Made by a program: the position numbers and the translations under genes | Assembly (NCBI GenBank): GCA_027475525.1 | Contig: JAMWFC010000046.1 | Span: 682,001-746,000, forward strand | Direction of reading: 5' to 3' | Length of the DNA stretch: 64,000 nucleotides | From: Macrolepiota albuminosa | Lineage: Eukaryota > Basidiomycota > Agaricomycetes > Agaricales > Agaricaceae | In this document: one piece after another, positions 33,044-44,927 of the stretch | Layout: every line of letters begins with the position of its first letter | Position numbering within the stretch: position 1 is the first letter of the stretch | Notes under the pieces: generated by a model | What the model was told of the DNA's origin: nothing | What the model saw: the letters and a program-made list of their open reading frames with translations, nothing else | Database searches by the model: none

Positions 33044-35127
33044 TCAGCCTTGTGGCAAAATATCTCTATGCAGCATATCATTGAGTTGTGGAATATGACA
33101 GAACCAGCAAATTACAGAGTAAATCTGTGGTTTGTAATTAAGTTGTTGTTGCCAAGCTTGAAATGATGCAATATTAACATTTGGCAACTCTTGTTCTATT
33201 ATAGTGCAGTAGATGATTGGATGTTTTGCTGATTCTTTGCTATGCAAGTTACAGTAAGCACATAAGCTTATATATATTGCCAAGGCTTCTTTAAATTGTT
33301 GAATGTATATTGTGTTGTTTTGAAATTGTGCAATGTGGCTCTTTTTGGCTACAGTCATTTGTTCTTAAAATGTAGTGTGAAATTGTGCAATGTGGCTCTT
33401 TTTGGCTACAGTCATTTGTTTTTGAAATGTAGTGTGAAGCAACTTGTGTTTTGCTATTGGCCTGTTAATATATGGTCAAATACTATTCAACATTTGAGAA
33501 AGCTATTAATTACTTAGAAGCTGAAAACTGTTTTAAAGTAAGTAGAGTTTTGCTTGTAGTCTATGTGTGTTGGATTGCATATTAAGAGCATTTGATGCTG
33601 CTAGTGCTTGTACCACAAATAATTTCCTGTTAATCAGTAAACAAGGTAATGCTAAATTGAAGACAAGTAGGGGACTGATATAGCATTGTCCAAATAGCCT
33701 TGTATCCACAATAATCAATATTGTCCAATAGTGGCTTGGAATATTGAGTAACAGTTGAATTTTGTTGAGGAATGATGATGCATTTAGCATGCTGTCTATC
33801 TTATCCTGCACAAAGTTAATCATTTGTTTAGGAGTGCCTGCATGTATAACCAATTAAATATGTGGATAGTCATTACTAGTACCAAATGCATTAATGCAAA
33901 CCATAATTTAGTGTTTGCTTTGGATTCATTGATAATATATCTCTTCACACTAAATATCTGTCAAAATCTTGCCTCCTTCATAAAAGTCACATCCAAGACT
34001 TGCTGCAATAGACTGGCCTTCATCTTCCTTTAGTAAAATAAATACAAGTGCATGGTCTGCTTCTCCAAATTTTTACATTTCTTCTTCAAGCAATGCAAGA
34101 ACCATATTGCAAGTGGCCTCATGTGAGTTGAATGCTAGCTTGAGAATGTATTCCAACTTGGGTCTATTTGTAGACATTCAAATAATTTTGCAGTTAAATG
34201 TTAAACCAAATGCTCTGGCCAATGCTTGTTTACTGCTAGCAGAAATAGTAGCAGACAAAATCACCAGCTGCACAGGAATAGTACAAATTTCTGCAATGTG
34301 TTGAAGTGAAGATTGGAAATCATTATTAGTAAGGGCAAAATGACCTTCATCAAATATAATGTGCTTGATAGGCTTGATATCATGAATTCTGCCAATAGTA
34401 TGATGCCAGTTTGGAGTGTGAGCCATATCTGCAGAGACTAGAATCAAGCCATGTTGTTCAGTGATTATCTGTTCTGCTTCTCCAGTATAATGTTCAAATA
34501 AAATATCTATTTATTTGAATTTGCACCTATAGTCATTAACCAATGACTTGAGTAGAAGAACAACAACAGTTGCTTGCCCATTTTCAACCAAAGCAGGAAT
34601 GATTGCCAGCATAGTTTTTTCTGCTTCAGTGCACAAGAAAGTACTGACATCTTGCTGACATTGAAGTGTAGCAATAATAGCAGTCTCCTGTTCAACACAT
34701 GACCATGTTGCTTTGGGATTTTACAATGCAAGTCTCAGGCCTTGCAATGCTAAAGCATTTTAGTTTTGAGGTTGAATTGCCATAGTGTGGTGTGGCATAG
34801 GTGAAAAGAATAATTCATGTAGGTGGTTATTCAAAGTCTGATACAAATTTGATGGCTCTGGTGCAAATATATATTCCAATTCATCATCAAGCAGTGTTGG
34901 TTTATTGACAAAAAATTGCATTGTCTGTATTGGAGTGTCTTGGCATGCCACTTAAAAAGTTGTTACTAATAATATCAGATATTGATACTATCAACTTACT
35001 GAAATCCAGAGGTGCCTTTTGCTTTGCTAGCAATGGAGTTTGCAAAGAGTTTATTGTTGTCTGAATTTTAGTTTGTATTTGTTTATTTATAAAGCTAGAT
35101 TAGTATAATAACTACTTACAAGTTCAA
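33044..35127 (-). pseudogene. OrsD-RecQ-like helicase gene, helicase and C-terminal part
   Basis: DEAD/DEAH-box superfamily 2 helicase of RecQ type. On the minus strand: PKATWSCVEQETAIIATLQ (start of the helicase core, about 34715), a degenerate Walker A motif (TEAEKTMLAIIPALV, about 34630; Gly residues of GxGKS replaced by Glu), motif II IIFDEGH (about 34350), motif III VILSATIS (about 34255), and a C-terminal cysteine motif CWFCHIPQLNDMLHR (about 33090). Many stops. Its N-terminal half lies at 46547-49260, displaced by Tc1 and G2. Together they resemble fungal telomere-linked-helicase-like proteins (OrsD zinc region plus RecQ helicase). Catalytically dead as read. Confidence 0.75.
33322..33435 (+). 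repeat. 2 x 57-bp tandem repeat
   Basis: GAAATTGTGCAATGTGGCTC begins both units (33322 and 33379); only two or so bases differ. The unit is a multiple of three and lies at the C-terminal end of the helicase remnant. Confidence 0.85.
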
Positions 35128-35132
35128 AATAC

Positions 35133-35912
35133 TATCAGGTTCTACTGAGTTGGGGGCTTTCTGGAAAAGCAACGTCCTTACGAGGTGGATTTGATCTGCG
35201 TGTACTTACGTGTTTGGAACTCCAGACTAAGCTTTTAGAATTCAAGATGTGAATAGGAGATTCCCAGAGCAAGGGACTTAGTCCAGAGATTGGGTGGAGG
35301 CAAAGACTTAAGGGGTTTTGAGTTGAGTCAAGAACTGGAGATTCTAGAACGAGACCCAGTTAGTCAAGTTTAAATTGCAAAGTGTGTACCAGTCTTAAGA
35401 CCATGCAAACAATTTGAGCGTGCCAGTCAAAGCATACCAGTCAGTTAAAGAGCATGCAAGCAAATAAGTGTAATATCAAGACTAGAGTATGACAGGTGGG
35501 TGGCTACTCTTAAATATTGGTGAGGGCTGCTCCAGGTTCCTGAGGGGTTTTGAGGTGTCTGGGGCAATTCCGGGAGTTAATGGGCAGCAATAGGTGGAGG
35601 GGAGACTATATACTGGAGATTGCGCATGTAGAGAATGCAATCAATTGATGCAGAAGGGTGTTCTGATGCATAATGTATGATGGCTGAGGTAGTTAACTGA
35701 TCTGATAATCAGCACATGCTGGTGGTTCTGGGGTCTGCAATGCGGGGTGGTCAGAGGGTGTGGTGTGATGGCAGGATCTGATGGTCTGATGCATGTAATG
35801 GTGGTGTTGATGGTCGTGATGGCGGGGTTGTGTTGTGGGGTTGGTAGTAGAAGTCGCAGGGGGCAGCAGAGGTGGTGCTCCAAGGATGTCCTAGATAGGA
35901 GGGGTCATGACA
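35133..35912 (-). repeat. 3' LTR of G2 (780 bp)
   Basis: On the plus strand begins TATCAGGTTCTACTGAG (first G of TGTC changed to A) and ends GTCATGACA. Short frames inside are not genes. Confidence 0.88.
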
Positions 35913-36045
35913 TCACCTTCCCAGCACTGAGACTCTCCAAGGCGCATGTTGCTGGCAGTTCAGACTGGGGGTCAAGCATGGGAACCGCCTCACCTCCTGA
36001 CACATAGCAAAAAAAATTTTACCATCAAACTCAATATGTTGCACA

Positions 36046-37402
36046 CACTGATGCATTTTCTGACATCTCTGCCCACAAACAGAGTTGCCCTCCTGGTTGT
36101 GTGGGAGGCCAGAGATGCCTGGTATTGGCGCTGCCTGGATCGGGAGCGCATAGCAGCACTTGTTCATCAACATAGATGCATTTATATGCTTTTCTTGGCA
36201 TGATCAACCCCCCCTTTTTGAAACAACAAAACATACCTGCTCCGGAGGCAGGGCCCAGCTGCCTGCCAGAGTCTGTCCCTGAGGCAGGTCTGGTCAGTCT
36301 TCTGGTGTTGGCCTCTGAGCCCGCCTCCCAGGTGGGTTCCAGTTGTCCCATGCTCACCGTTGCACAGATGACTATTTATCCCTCTTGCCTCCGCTCTTCA
36401 CCTCATCCTTGCCTAGTTGCCCTGCATTTTTGTCAGTCAGGGATAGGCCTGGGCACTGTATTGATGGTTCTGGAGGACCTGCATATTCTGTGGGCTGGTG
36501 TGTCGCAGGAGTCATTCAAGCAGGCCCTTGAAAGGCCTCAGGGATTGCCCACCCACTCGTAGTGCATCAGTAATGGGCCGGTAAGTGACGTCATACCTCG
36601 TGGTTGCTACTAACATTGATCCAGTACATGCACTATGCCCGTTGGCTGGTGCCATGCCTTTTCAAGGCCTCCAGCCTGTTGTCCTGGAGGTACTTCTCAG
36701 TGTGTGAGGTGTGTCACCTCAACCATGAGCAATGTTCCATCTTGGCATTGTGGAGGGCACATTGCATGGCGCAGGAGCAGGGTAGCTGTTGGGAGGAGTG
36801 ACCTGGAGGATGGGAGTAGAGGAGAGGGACTGGGTGGCCGAGCTGGAGGTGGGATATCAGAAGGATCCAGAGGGAGTGGGGCCTTGCTGGTAGCACCTGC
36901 AAGAGGATCCTAAGCAAGGAGGGTAGCTGGGGTGAGGAGCTGGGATCCTTCCTCCAGGCCTTCCAAGCAGCCATGCCTTCCCTGGGAGACCCCCTCTCTG
37001 ACCTCCCTCTTGCATCTGTCCTTAGCGGCATTTTCCCCCTTGTCGGAGCAGCCATTGGGTATTGATGTAGCAGCGTTGCAAGAGCATCTGGATTGGGCTG
37101 AGTGGGAGAGGAGGGAACTGGCCGACTATCATCAGGTTACAGCCAAGCACCTGCAAGAAGTCCAAATAACCCTGATGCAGAACAAGGAGACAATGAGACA
37201 GGAGGCAGCGGCCTGAAGGTGGGTGGAGAAGGACTAAAAAGCGACAGTTCAAGAATTGCAGGAGAGCCAGGTTGCATGGGAGGCGCTGCAGGCCAAATGG
37301 GACGTGCTGCAGGCTCAACTAGAGCAGAGGGCAGGCTATCCAGAGCCGGCCTCTCAGAACTTGCAGGATGTGGTTGTCGCCCAGATAGCCACCTTAAGTG
37401 AG
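36046..37402 (+). pseudogene. G2 antisense reading region: cysteine pairs and coiled coil
   Basis: Opposite to G2 gag-pol and matching the G1 block at 10567-12119. In order: PTNRVALLVVWEARDAWYW (about 36085), a Pro/Ser-rich part and FCQSGIGLGTVLMVL with SFKQALERP (36430-36540), a damaged first cysteine motif (YMHYARWLVPC, both Cys before ARW lost by Cys-to-Tyr) and an intact VCEVCHLNHEQC (about 36705), a Gly-rich linker, and a coiled coil (ALQEHLDWAEWERREL; QAKWDVLQAQLEQ, 37070-37330) ending before a possible 5' splice site at 37400. GT-AG introns are plausible at about 36574 and 37400. No function known; zinc binding plus oligomerisation is inferred. Confidence 0.6.
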
Positions 37403-38394
37403 TGTTCCTAATATTTCCCTGAGTTTCTATACTGATTCTTTAGGCTGGGCCTAGAAGCATTGCCTGCTCCTGGATGGGGTGGCTGCAGCGCTCACTTTGT
37501 TGCAAGAGGGGCCCAAACTGACAACTTCTGGGGTGGAGCGTGGTATGGACCTCACTACTGAGGCCAGAATCTGTTTCTGATGAAAACAGGGTCAAAGAAA
37601 CCTGTTGCCTGTTTCTTAGCTAGGTTTTTACAATAGAAAAAGGCAAATTTCCTTTGTCTAAAGACTTTTTCCATCAGAAATTGATACATTGGAAATGGCA
37701 TAACAGGTTTTCTTTTCACTTTTTCCCAAGGAAACACAATTGGGTGCCAGCAGTGCCTGCTGGGGAGGCTGGTATTGATGGAGGAATGTTCCAGCGCCGA
37801 AGACCTGGTTTGAGAGAGACCTGGTTTGAGAGGGTCCTGAACAAGGGCGAGTCACTCCTGTTCTGGGATCAGTTGCGGGAGGAGGCCTTGCAGAAACAGG
37901 CGTTAGGGGAGTTGGAGAGGGGGGAGCCCCAGGGGAGGGAGGAGAGGAAGGGGGGAGTTTGGAAGCTTCCCACTAGTCGGTGTTGGACTTTTCTTGGTAC
38001 CATATTTGCTCGTGCTATGATATATTGTACTTATAAGGAGGAATATATATACATTTGTCTATCTGCGGGATCCCAAAGTCAGCTAAGTGGCATAAGGAGG
38101 ACGGGCTATGGGCTGAGGGGTCTTTCCAGGTTTTGTAGTAGATAAGAATATTAGAAATGAGTAAGGACATGGAAACAGTGGGGAAGGATGGGAAATATAC
38201 ATGGAAGTTGAATCCCTATTAAGCCCAGAGGTGGGGGTTATGCTCCTTAATGCTGTCTGTGAGTGCTGTGTCTGGGAGGGTCATTTTCTGGATGTCATTG
38301 TTGGAAGTCACAGAGTTTGTCAAGGGCGCCTTCGAGGTTTTGGCATGGCTCTAAAGTGTCATCTTCCAGGCCATATCCCTTCCATTGTATAAGG
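37403..38394. other. G2 spacer between antisense region and chromodomain
   Basis: Contains about 190 bp (roughly 37550-37745) not found in G1, without clear terminal repeats, and the region 38000-38100 shared with G1. GA-rich around 37900-37960. No coding frame supported. Confidence 0.4.
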
Positions 38395-40535
38395 AAGTGG
38401 GGTTAATCACAGATGCTTTAGGAGTCAAGGATATCTTTGACCTTGTAGTGGTATTCGTCCTCAACCTTGATTGGAGGAGGGGGTTTAGGGCACCACTCAG
38501 GGAAGGAGTCTGGGGGGTGTTGTTCCAGGAGGTAGATGTGAAAGACTGGGTGCAGTTCTTTGAGCCCCGGGGGGAGTTTGATCTTGTAGGCATGAGATGA
38601 GACCTTTTTCAAGATTTTGAACAGACCAAGGTGCTTGTGATCAAGTTTTGGAGAGGGCCGGCGAGTGCAGAGGTAATGTCAATCTAACCATACCTTTGTT
38701 CTGGGGGCCCAGTTGGAGGTGTCTTCCCACTTCTGGTTGGCATGTTTTGTATAGGCCTAATTTGTAGTGTTGATCTCTTTTTAGAGGAACTTGTGAAGGG
38801 ATTGGAGGTCTTGGGCAACCTTATGGACGGCATGCGACAGGATGTTCTAGAGCGAGAGAGTCAGCTGGGAGTGGTACCCTTTGTTGGCGAAGAAGGGTGA
38901 TACTTTGGTAGCAGAGTGCAGTGTGTTGTTGTAGATGAACTCAGCCAGGGGGAGCTTGGTGCACCAATTGTTCTGCAGATAGTTGATGTACAGCCAAAGA
39001 TATTGCTCAAGAGATTGGTTGACCCTTTCAGTTTGGCTGTCAGTCTCTAGGTGGTAGGTGGTAGAGAGGTTAGTTTTTACTTCAAGGGCCTTACACAAGA
39101 AGGTTCAGAATTTGGACATGAAAAGTGGGCCATGATAAAAGACAATGTCATCTGAGAGTCTGTGCTTGGCAAAGACGTGCTCAAGGAATAGCTGGGCAAA
39201 GTCTGGGGCGGTGTCTGTAGTATGGCAGGGTAGAAAGATGCCCTGTTTGGTCAGCCTACATACAACAACGAGAATAGCATTGAATCCTTCAGATTCTGGG
39301 AGTTTGACAATGTGATCCATGGATATGGAGGACCAGGGACGTTGTCCAACTGGCAGAGGTTTCAGGAGTCCATAGGGTTGGTGTCGGGAAACCTTGGCCT
39401 GGAGGCAGGGTTTGCATGATTGAATGTAGCGGGTCACATCCTTCTTCAGACCTGGCTAAAAGTAAGTCCAGGAGACAAGCTGGAGAGTCTTACATATCTT
39501 AGGGTGTCACCGGAGCTTGTGGTCGTGGTGTTGGCAAAGGATGTCATATCAAAGTTGGGTCTGGTCCAGGATGTAGATGCAACTATCCCAAAGGAGAAGT
39601 TTTTTGTCAGGGGACAGGAAGAAGGCAGGGTCCAGGTTGGTTCTGTCAGGAAGGTTGCAGGGATTGTGATCAGTAAAGTACTTGTCTTGGGGGGCCCAGC
39701 GGACCTGGCTTAAAGTTTCTTCATCATTTAGAATCAGTATGGCATTCAGATGTTTGGGAGGGATCACTACGCAATGATTGAACACATTGCATTCTGCTTC
39801 AAACGACTTCTCGGAGTAGACGTCCAGTTGCCAGGTAAGGGCATTGAGTTTAGCTCTGAGTCATCCCAGGCAGTACTAGATTGTGAAGTCATACTCTGAA
39901 AGGATTTTGGACCATCGGGCTTGCTTCCAACTAAGTTGCTTGGTCGTGGTGAAGTACTGCAGGTTGTTGTGATCTAAGTAGACCTGGATCTGATGCCGGG
40001 CTCCCTTGAGGTATGCTTGCCACTGTTTGAAGGCTTTGACAATGGCAAGGAGCTTCTTATTGTAGATGTCATAGTTGAGCTCAGCGTCAATCATAGACTA
40101 GATATAGAAGGCGACTGGCCAGGGTTCCTTGCCATTGGATCCCATTTGCAAAAGAATCCCAGTGATGGCATAGTCAAAGATGTCGCATTCCAGGATAATT
40201 GGGAAGGCAGGGTCATAATGCCAGAGTACAGGGGCAGCTGTGAAAGCCTTCTTAAGCAAGTTGAAGACATGTTGGCACTTACTGTCCCAGTTCCATGCGA
40301 TGTTCTTGCGTGTGAGCTGGTTGAAGGGTTTTGTAATATCAGAGTAGTTGTCTATAAACCTCTGGTAGAAGTTAGCAAAACCCAAGAAGGATTGTACTTC
40401 CTTGACGTTCTAGGCTTGTGGCCAGTGAACAATGGCCTTGACCTTGTGGGAGTCCATGCAAATGCTGTTTGGAGATACAATATCTGTATGAGACGTGTGA
40501 AGGGGACGGCTCCAATGATTTTGATGTCGAGCACC
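38395..40535 (-). pseudogene. G2 pol: RT end, RNase H, integrase, broken chromodomain
   Basis: Minus-strand blocks: RT thumb GFANFYQRFIDNYSDITKP and RNase H start ILECDIFDYAITGIL (40385-40098), RNase H LNYDIYNKKLLAIVKAFKQW (40094-39876), integrase zinc region SCKPCLQAK (about 39410), first catalytic Asp SMDHIVKLP, a second-Asp motif altered to IVFYHGPLFMSKF, the Glu motif DSQTERVNQSLE (about 39035), then [17 protein letters not shown] and a chromodomain start [11 protein letters not shown] (38420) followed by a stop and LPYTMEGIWPG. The palm with the YxDD site is deleted. Frames shift several times. Confidence 0.82.
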
Positions 40536-40666
40536 TCCAGGTCAATCGGGGGTGTTGGGCTGTAAGTCAGAGTGGGAGGGGCGCGTGTCTGAGACCAGGT
40601 TGGGTAATTTGGTCCCTTGTACTTGTTCTGGAGGATGTTGGGAGGTTGGCCAGGATCCTTGCGGAC

Positions 40667-41420
40667 TCAGGTGGATGTCAGGAGCGCAGTCAAGGGTGTT
40701 GGTCCAGGAAGCTTGGGACTGGGGCCGCTTCTGAAGGCCCAAAGGTGCACAGCAGTCATCAATTGGTCCTCAGGTCCCGGGAACGTCATGGTAAGTGTCC
40801 TCCAGTTGATGTCAAGATTTGCGTCCTGTAGCCAGGGAAGTCCCAGTATGATTGGGGTCAAGTCATGAAGCTGCATGACCAGGAAGTCTGACATGTATTC
40901 AAAACTATTGTCCAGGGTCACGTGCCCCAAGTAAGACCTCTTAATAGGGCCAGAGGATAAGGAGGTGCTGTCAAGCTGTTGCAAGTTCAGGAGTTGATTG
41001 AGAGGGTTGTGGGGGAGGTTGAGGGCATTGCTGACAAAGACTCCGGTGGCCCCACTGTCAATGAGGGCCAATAATGGTCCTGAGGCACTGTCCAACCTGG
41101 CGTTGATGATAAAGGATCTCGACAAGCAAGACTGGAGTCCGGGAAATGCTTGTTTATTGGCAAAGGTGATAGGCATACATACAAAATGAGTGATATCTCC
41201 AGCTGCAGAGGTGTCTCCATTGAAGAGTTAAAGGCAAACGGGGATCAGGAGTTGCTGGGTGGGCTCTGAGGCAGAGGAGGACCAGGCCTTGTCAATAAAG
41301 TTGTTCGTGGTGCCACTATCAATGAGGGTATTGAGGGGGTCTCTGGAGGGGATGATGCGGATTTTCAGAAGGAGGGAGTGCAAGGAGTAGAAGGGTAGGT
41401 AAGCCATGAGGGTGTTCAAT
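40667..41420 (-). pseudogene. G2 aspartic-protease region (two motifs, one partly deleted)
   Basis: A first motif, NTLIDSGTTNNFIDKAW (about 41320), is followed after FVCMPITFANKQ by SFIINARLDS and a second motif, LALIDSGATGVFVSNAL (about 41060), with PIILGLPWLQDANLDINW (about 40840). Compared with G1, about 240 bp including the end of the first domain are missing, so G2 keeps one and a half protease domains. Both Asp-Ser-Gly triads are intact. Confidence 0.75.
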
Positions 41421-41570
41421 ATGAATGTCATTGAGCATAGGTGAGAGACTGGGGCAGAGAAGACGTCAAATTTAGTGCATCTTCCAGGTCTAAATTGCTG
41501 GGTTGTTTTCTGAGTATTTGTAGGTGGTGTCTTCTCTCTCAAAGGTCCAGGTAGCATGTCCCATGGTCTG

Positions 41571-43918
41571 TCATTGAGGGCACTTGGAGATGAAGTGGTC
41601 TTTCTCACCACAGAGTATACAGGCACCCTCCCTCCTCTGTTGATCCTGCACATCCTGCAGGACCTCAATCCAGGGCCATCTCTTCTTCTGGAGTTGGTTA
41701 GCCCAGAGGGCCTCTTCATCCCTCTCATCGGGGAGTTCAGGGTTGTCTGGGTCTTCTGGGAGCTTGTCAGGATGTGGGCTGTTGCCAGGGTCATTGACAG
41801 CCATGGCAGCATTGAGCTGGGCCTGGGGGCAGGCACCACTGCCAGGGTTAGCATTGAGAGGACCACAACTTACTGGGAGGTGGCTGCTGAGGAAGGAGGG
41901 TAGACTGGGGTTTCAGTTCAGGAAATTAGGAGGTTCTCTGGAAGGCCAGGGTAGGCCTCCCCAGGTGTTTCAGAGAGCCCAGGAGTTCAAGTACTCGCTA
42001 CGGTCTTTCCAATAGCGCTGGTTGATCTACATGACAAGGGCCTTGTATCTGTTGTAGGAGGGCTGTTTTGGGACAAGTCGGAGGACGTCCTTGATGCATT
42101 GCGGCAGTGCACAGCGGAGGGCGTACCAGAGGGCGCTATAGTTCCAGCATGTCTCATAAGCTTCCTTCTCAAAATGTACAATGAAGGTGGTGAAGCGTTC
42201 CTTGAAATGCATCTGGAGGTTGAAGAGGTTGTTCTTGGCCTCAGCCATGGTGTCGTAGATCTCAAACTTTCTAGAGAACTTGTTGATAAAGGCTTGCTAG
42301 CAGGAGAGCGCTGGGTTGTTGGAATCAAACTGGATGAGGGCCATGCAGTGATTGAAGACGATCCCCTAGAGGTACAAGGTGGCAAAGGCCACTCTGGAGC
42401 TGTCAACCTGAAACGTGAGTGGCTTTGCTTGAAATGTATTAAGACACTGAGTTAGGAAGGTATGCTATTTTCAGAGGTCCTGGCCTATAACCATGTTGGG
42501 CTTCTGAATATCTAGGTGTTCTTCGCAGGTGAGGGCGTCGTGGGCATCTTCTGGTCCCACTGCATTTCAGGGGGGGGTCTTGCATTGTAGTAGTAATAGT
42601 AGTGGTTACTCCTCTCCTTGAGGAGAAAAGACGCTGAGAGCGGGGCCCCATCTCTCTAGAAGCCTAGAGGTCCATTGTCCCAAGGAGGTCCGTTCCTGTT
42701 GAGGGGAGGTCTGGGCCTCTATACAGGGGGCAGCAGAGGTGGCAGGCCAGGGAGTCATCCTTGGAGGTTGGTTGCGGGTAGTGGAGGTGGTCAGAGAGGG
42801 TTCAGGAGTGCTGGATTGGCTTGTAGAGGTGGGCTGGGTGCTGAGTTGTGTGGAGGACATTCAATTTGGGAGGGTAGAGCTTGCATTGGAGGGCATGGGA
42901 GGTTCTGCAGATCAAAGTGGGGTGGGGAGTCATGACAAAAGGTTGGTTTGGGTGGGGCTGGGGCGGTTGTAGGAGGCAGGGCCGGGGTTGTTGCGAGCAT
43001 GGGGCATCATTTGTTGTCGCCTTGAGTAAGTTTGTCGATGTAGCACAAAATGTTGTCTGTACTGGAGGTGTTAACCCAGGATATCCTGGAAGTTGCTGGC
43101 AAATGTTGGGCATTGTCCATTTGTGGAAGCAGTTTCAGGGGCCTCCAGGGTTGTCCCCAGATCTCAAAGGTACTAGGAATAGAGTTAGCCCTACAGCAAG
43201 TTGACAAGCCTATTATGTGGGCAGTAGGCTGATCAAACAGCCCACCTGTTGGATTGAAAGACCGCAGTATGGCCGAGGCATTTTGTTGCTCTTCCCATTG
43301 TTGTTGCTCTGATGTCGGGGCCATGGAGGCAGCCAGGGTTGGTTCTAGGGATTCCTGTCAGATGTGAATCAAGCAACCTGGGTCCACAGAGTTGTTGAGG
43401 GGTCAAGAAGAGGGGGACATGTGGACTTTGTCGAGCAGTTGCTGCAGCTCTTCACGGAGGATTGTGTTATGTCTGTACTTTACTATAGCCAGCTCTGGGA
43501 GTTCTCCTCATGTGAGGCGATCTCCAAATTTGACCAAGCAATGGGCCCAGTCTTCCAGAGTGCCTTCAAAGTTGTTGTGGCCAAATTCTATGAGTAATGC
43601 CCTTGTCCGCTGCACAAAGTCTTCCAACAAGATATGAAGTAAGCAGAGCATCTCATCTTGTTGCTATTTGTACTCCTCAAAGCATTGCTGTCCCATTGGC
43701 GATGGAGGGGTCCGTGCAGGTAGGGCGCTGGCCAAGTAATGTTGAGGGGGGTAGTCATAGTTGAGAGGTCCATAGGGTTGGGAGGCAGGGCGTTGGTAAC
43801 TGTAATAGAAGGTGGGTACAAAGGGACCCTTGCTGAGAGGAATCGGGCGAGGTCCACTGAGGATAGGTGAAGTCTCCAGTAGACCCCCAGGAATGCTCCA
43901 GTATAAGGGGGCCTCCAT
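41571..43918 (-). pseudogene. G2 Gag polyprotein region, decayed
   Basis: N-terminal Pro-rich part (FVPTFYYSYQRPASQPYG, 43830), FEGTLEDWAHCLVKFGDRL (about 43540), a Pro-rich linker (42800-43000), capsid part (KFEIYDTMAEAKNNLFNLQ, PQCIKDVLRLVPKQPSYN, 42250-42060) and the CCHC knuckle CILCGEKDHFISKC (about 41610). Stops and frameshifts throughout, though less decayed than G1. Confidence 0.82.
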
Positions 43919-44176
43919 GGGTCAGGCCATAGCTAGGTTGGGTAGAAGGGCCCAGCTGGCTGAGGGCCCCAGGTCATAGAGGGATGGGTCAGGGGCCCAG
44001 TGGCAGTGGAGGTGTTGGGGCCTGTACAGGAGAGGTGGGTAGGCAGGGCAGAGGGTCTGTACAGAGTAGTGGTTAGGGACTGGGTGCCTGTAAGGGTCAG
44101 TCTAGTAGCCTGTAGAGTAATAGGTGTGAGTATACATAGCCATCAAGAACGGTGTAAGGAGAAAGTCTTGATATTA

Positions 44177-44923
44177 TGTCAGGTTTTGCTGAGTCAGGGG
44201 CTTTCCAGAAAAGCAATGCCCTTACAAGGCAGACTTGATCTGCATGTACTTAGGTGTCTGGAACTTTGGACTGAGCTTCCGGAGTTCAAGACATGAATAG
44301 GGGATTTCTGGGACAAGGGACTTAGTCTGGGAATTGGGTGAGGGCAAAGAGTTAAGGGGGTTTGAGTCAAGTTGAGAACTGGAGGTTTTAGGACGAGACC
44401 CAGTTAGTAAAGTTTAAGTTGCGAAGTGCGTACCAGTCTTAAGAGCATGCAAACAATTTGAGCATGCTAATCAAAGTGTACCAGTCAGGCATACCAGTCA
44501 ATTAAAGGGCACACAAGCAAATAAGTGTAATATCAAGACTAGAGTACAACAGGTGGCTACTCTTAAATATTGGTGGGGGCTGCTCGGAGTTTCTGAGGGG
44601 TTCCGGGAGTTAATGGGCAGCGGTGGATAAAGGGGAGACTGTATACTGGGAATCACGCATGTAGAGAGTGTGATCAATTGGTGCAGAAGGTGTTCTGATG
44701 CATAATGCATGATGGCTGGGGTGGTTAACTGATTCAGTGATTGGCACGTGCTGGTGGTTCTGGAGTCTGTGATGTGGGGTGGTCAGGGGGTGTGGTGTGA
44801 TGGCAGGGTCTGATGGTCTGATGTGTGTGGTGGCAGGGTTGTGTTGTGGGGTTGGTAGGGGAAGTTGCAGGGGGCAGCAGGGGTGGCACTCTGAGGGTGT
44901 CCCAGGTAGGAGGGGTTGTGACA
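44177..44923 (-). repeat. 5' LTR of G2 (747 bp)
   Basis: On the plus strand starts TGTCAGGTTTTGCTGAG and ends GGTTGTGACA, followed by the duplication AATAC. The internal region next to it reads TAATATCAAGAC on the minus strand, as after the G1 5' LTR. Confidence 0.88.
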
Positions 44924-44927
44924 AATA

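Larger units (their letters stand above)
35133..44923 (-). mobile_element. Ty3/gypsy element G2, complete ends, minus strand
   Basis: 9.8 kb with LTRs at 35133-35912 and 44177-44923 and a perfect duplication AATAC (35128-35132 and 44924-44928). In minus-strand order: 5' LTR, gag, zinc knuckle, protease region, a deletion covering most of the reverse-transcriptase palm (near 40480), RT end, RNase H, integrase, broken chromodomain, antisense reading region (plus strand), 3' LTR. It landed on the TA edge of the Tc1 element. Same family as G1; not autonomous. Confidence 0.9.

Noticed and set aside
35641..36007. Frames in and near the G2 3' LTR
   Set aside because: LTR sequence; the same region in other LTR copies is not open.
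37545..37745. Possible MITE in the G2 spacer
   Set aside because: Absent from G1, but I could not find terminal inverted repeats or a target duplication, so I only describe it as a G2-specific segment.
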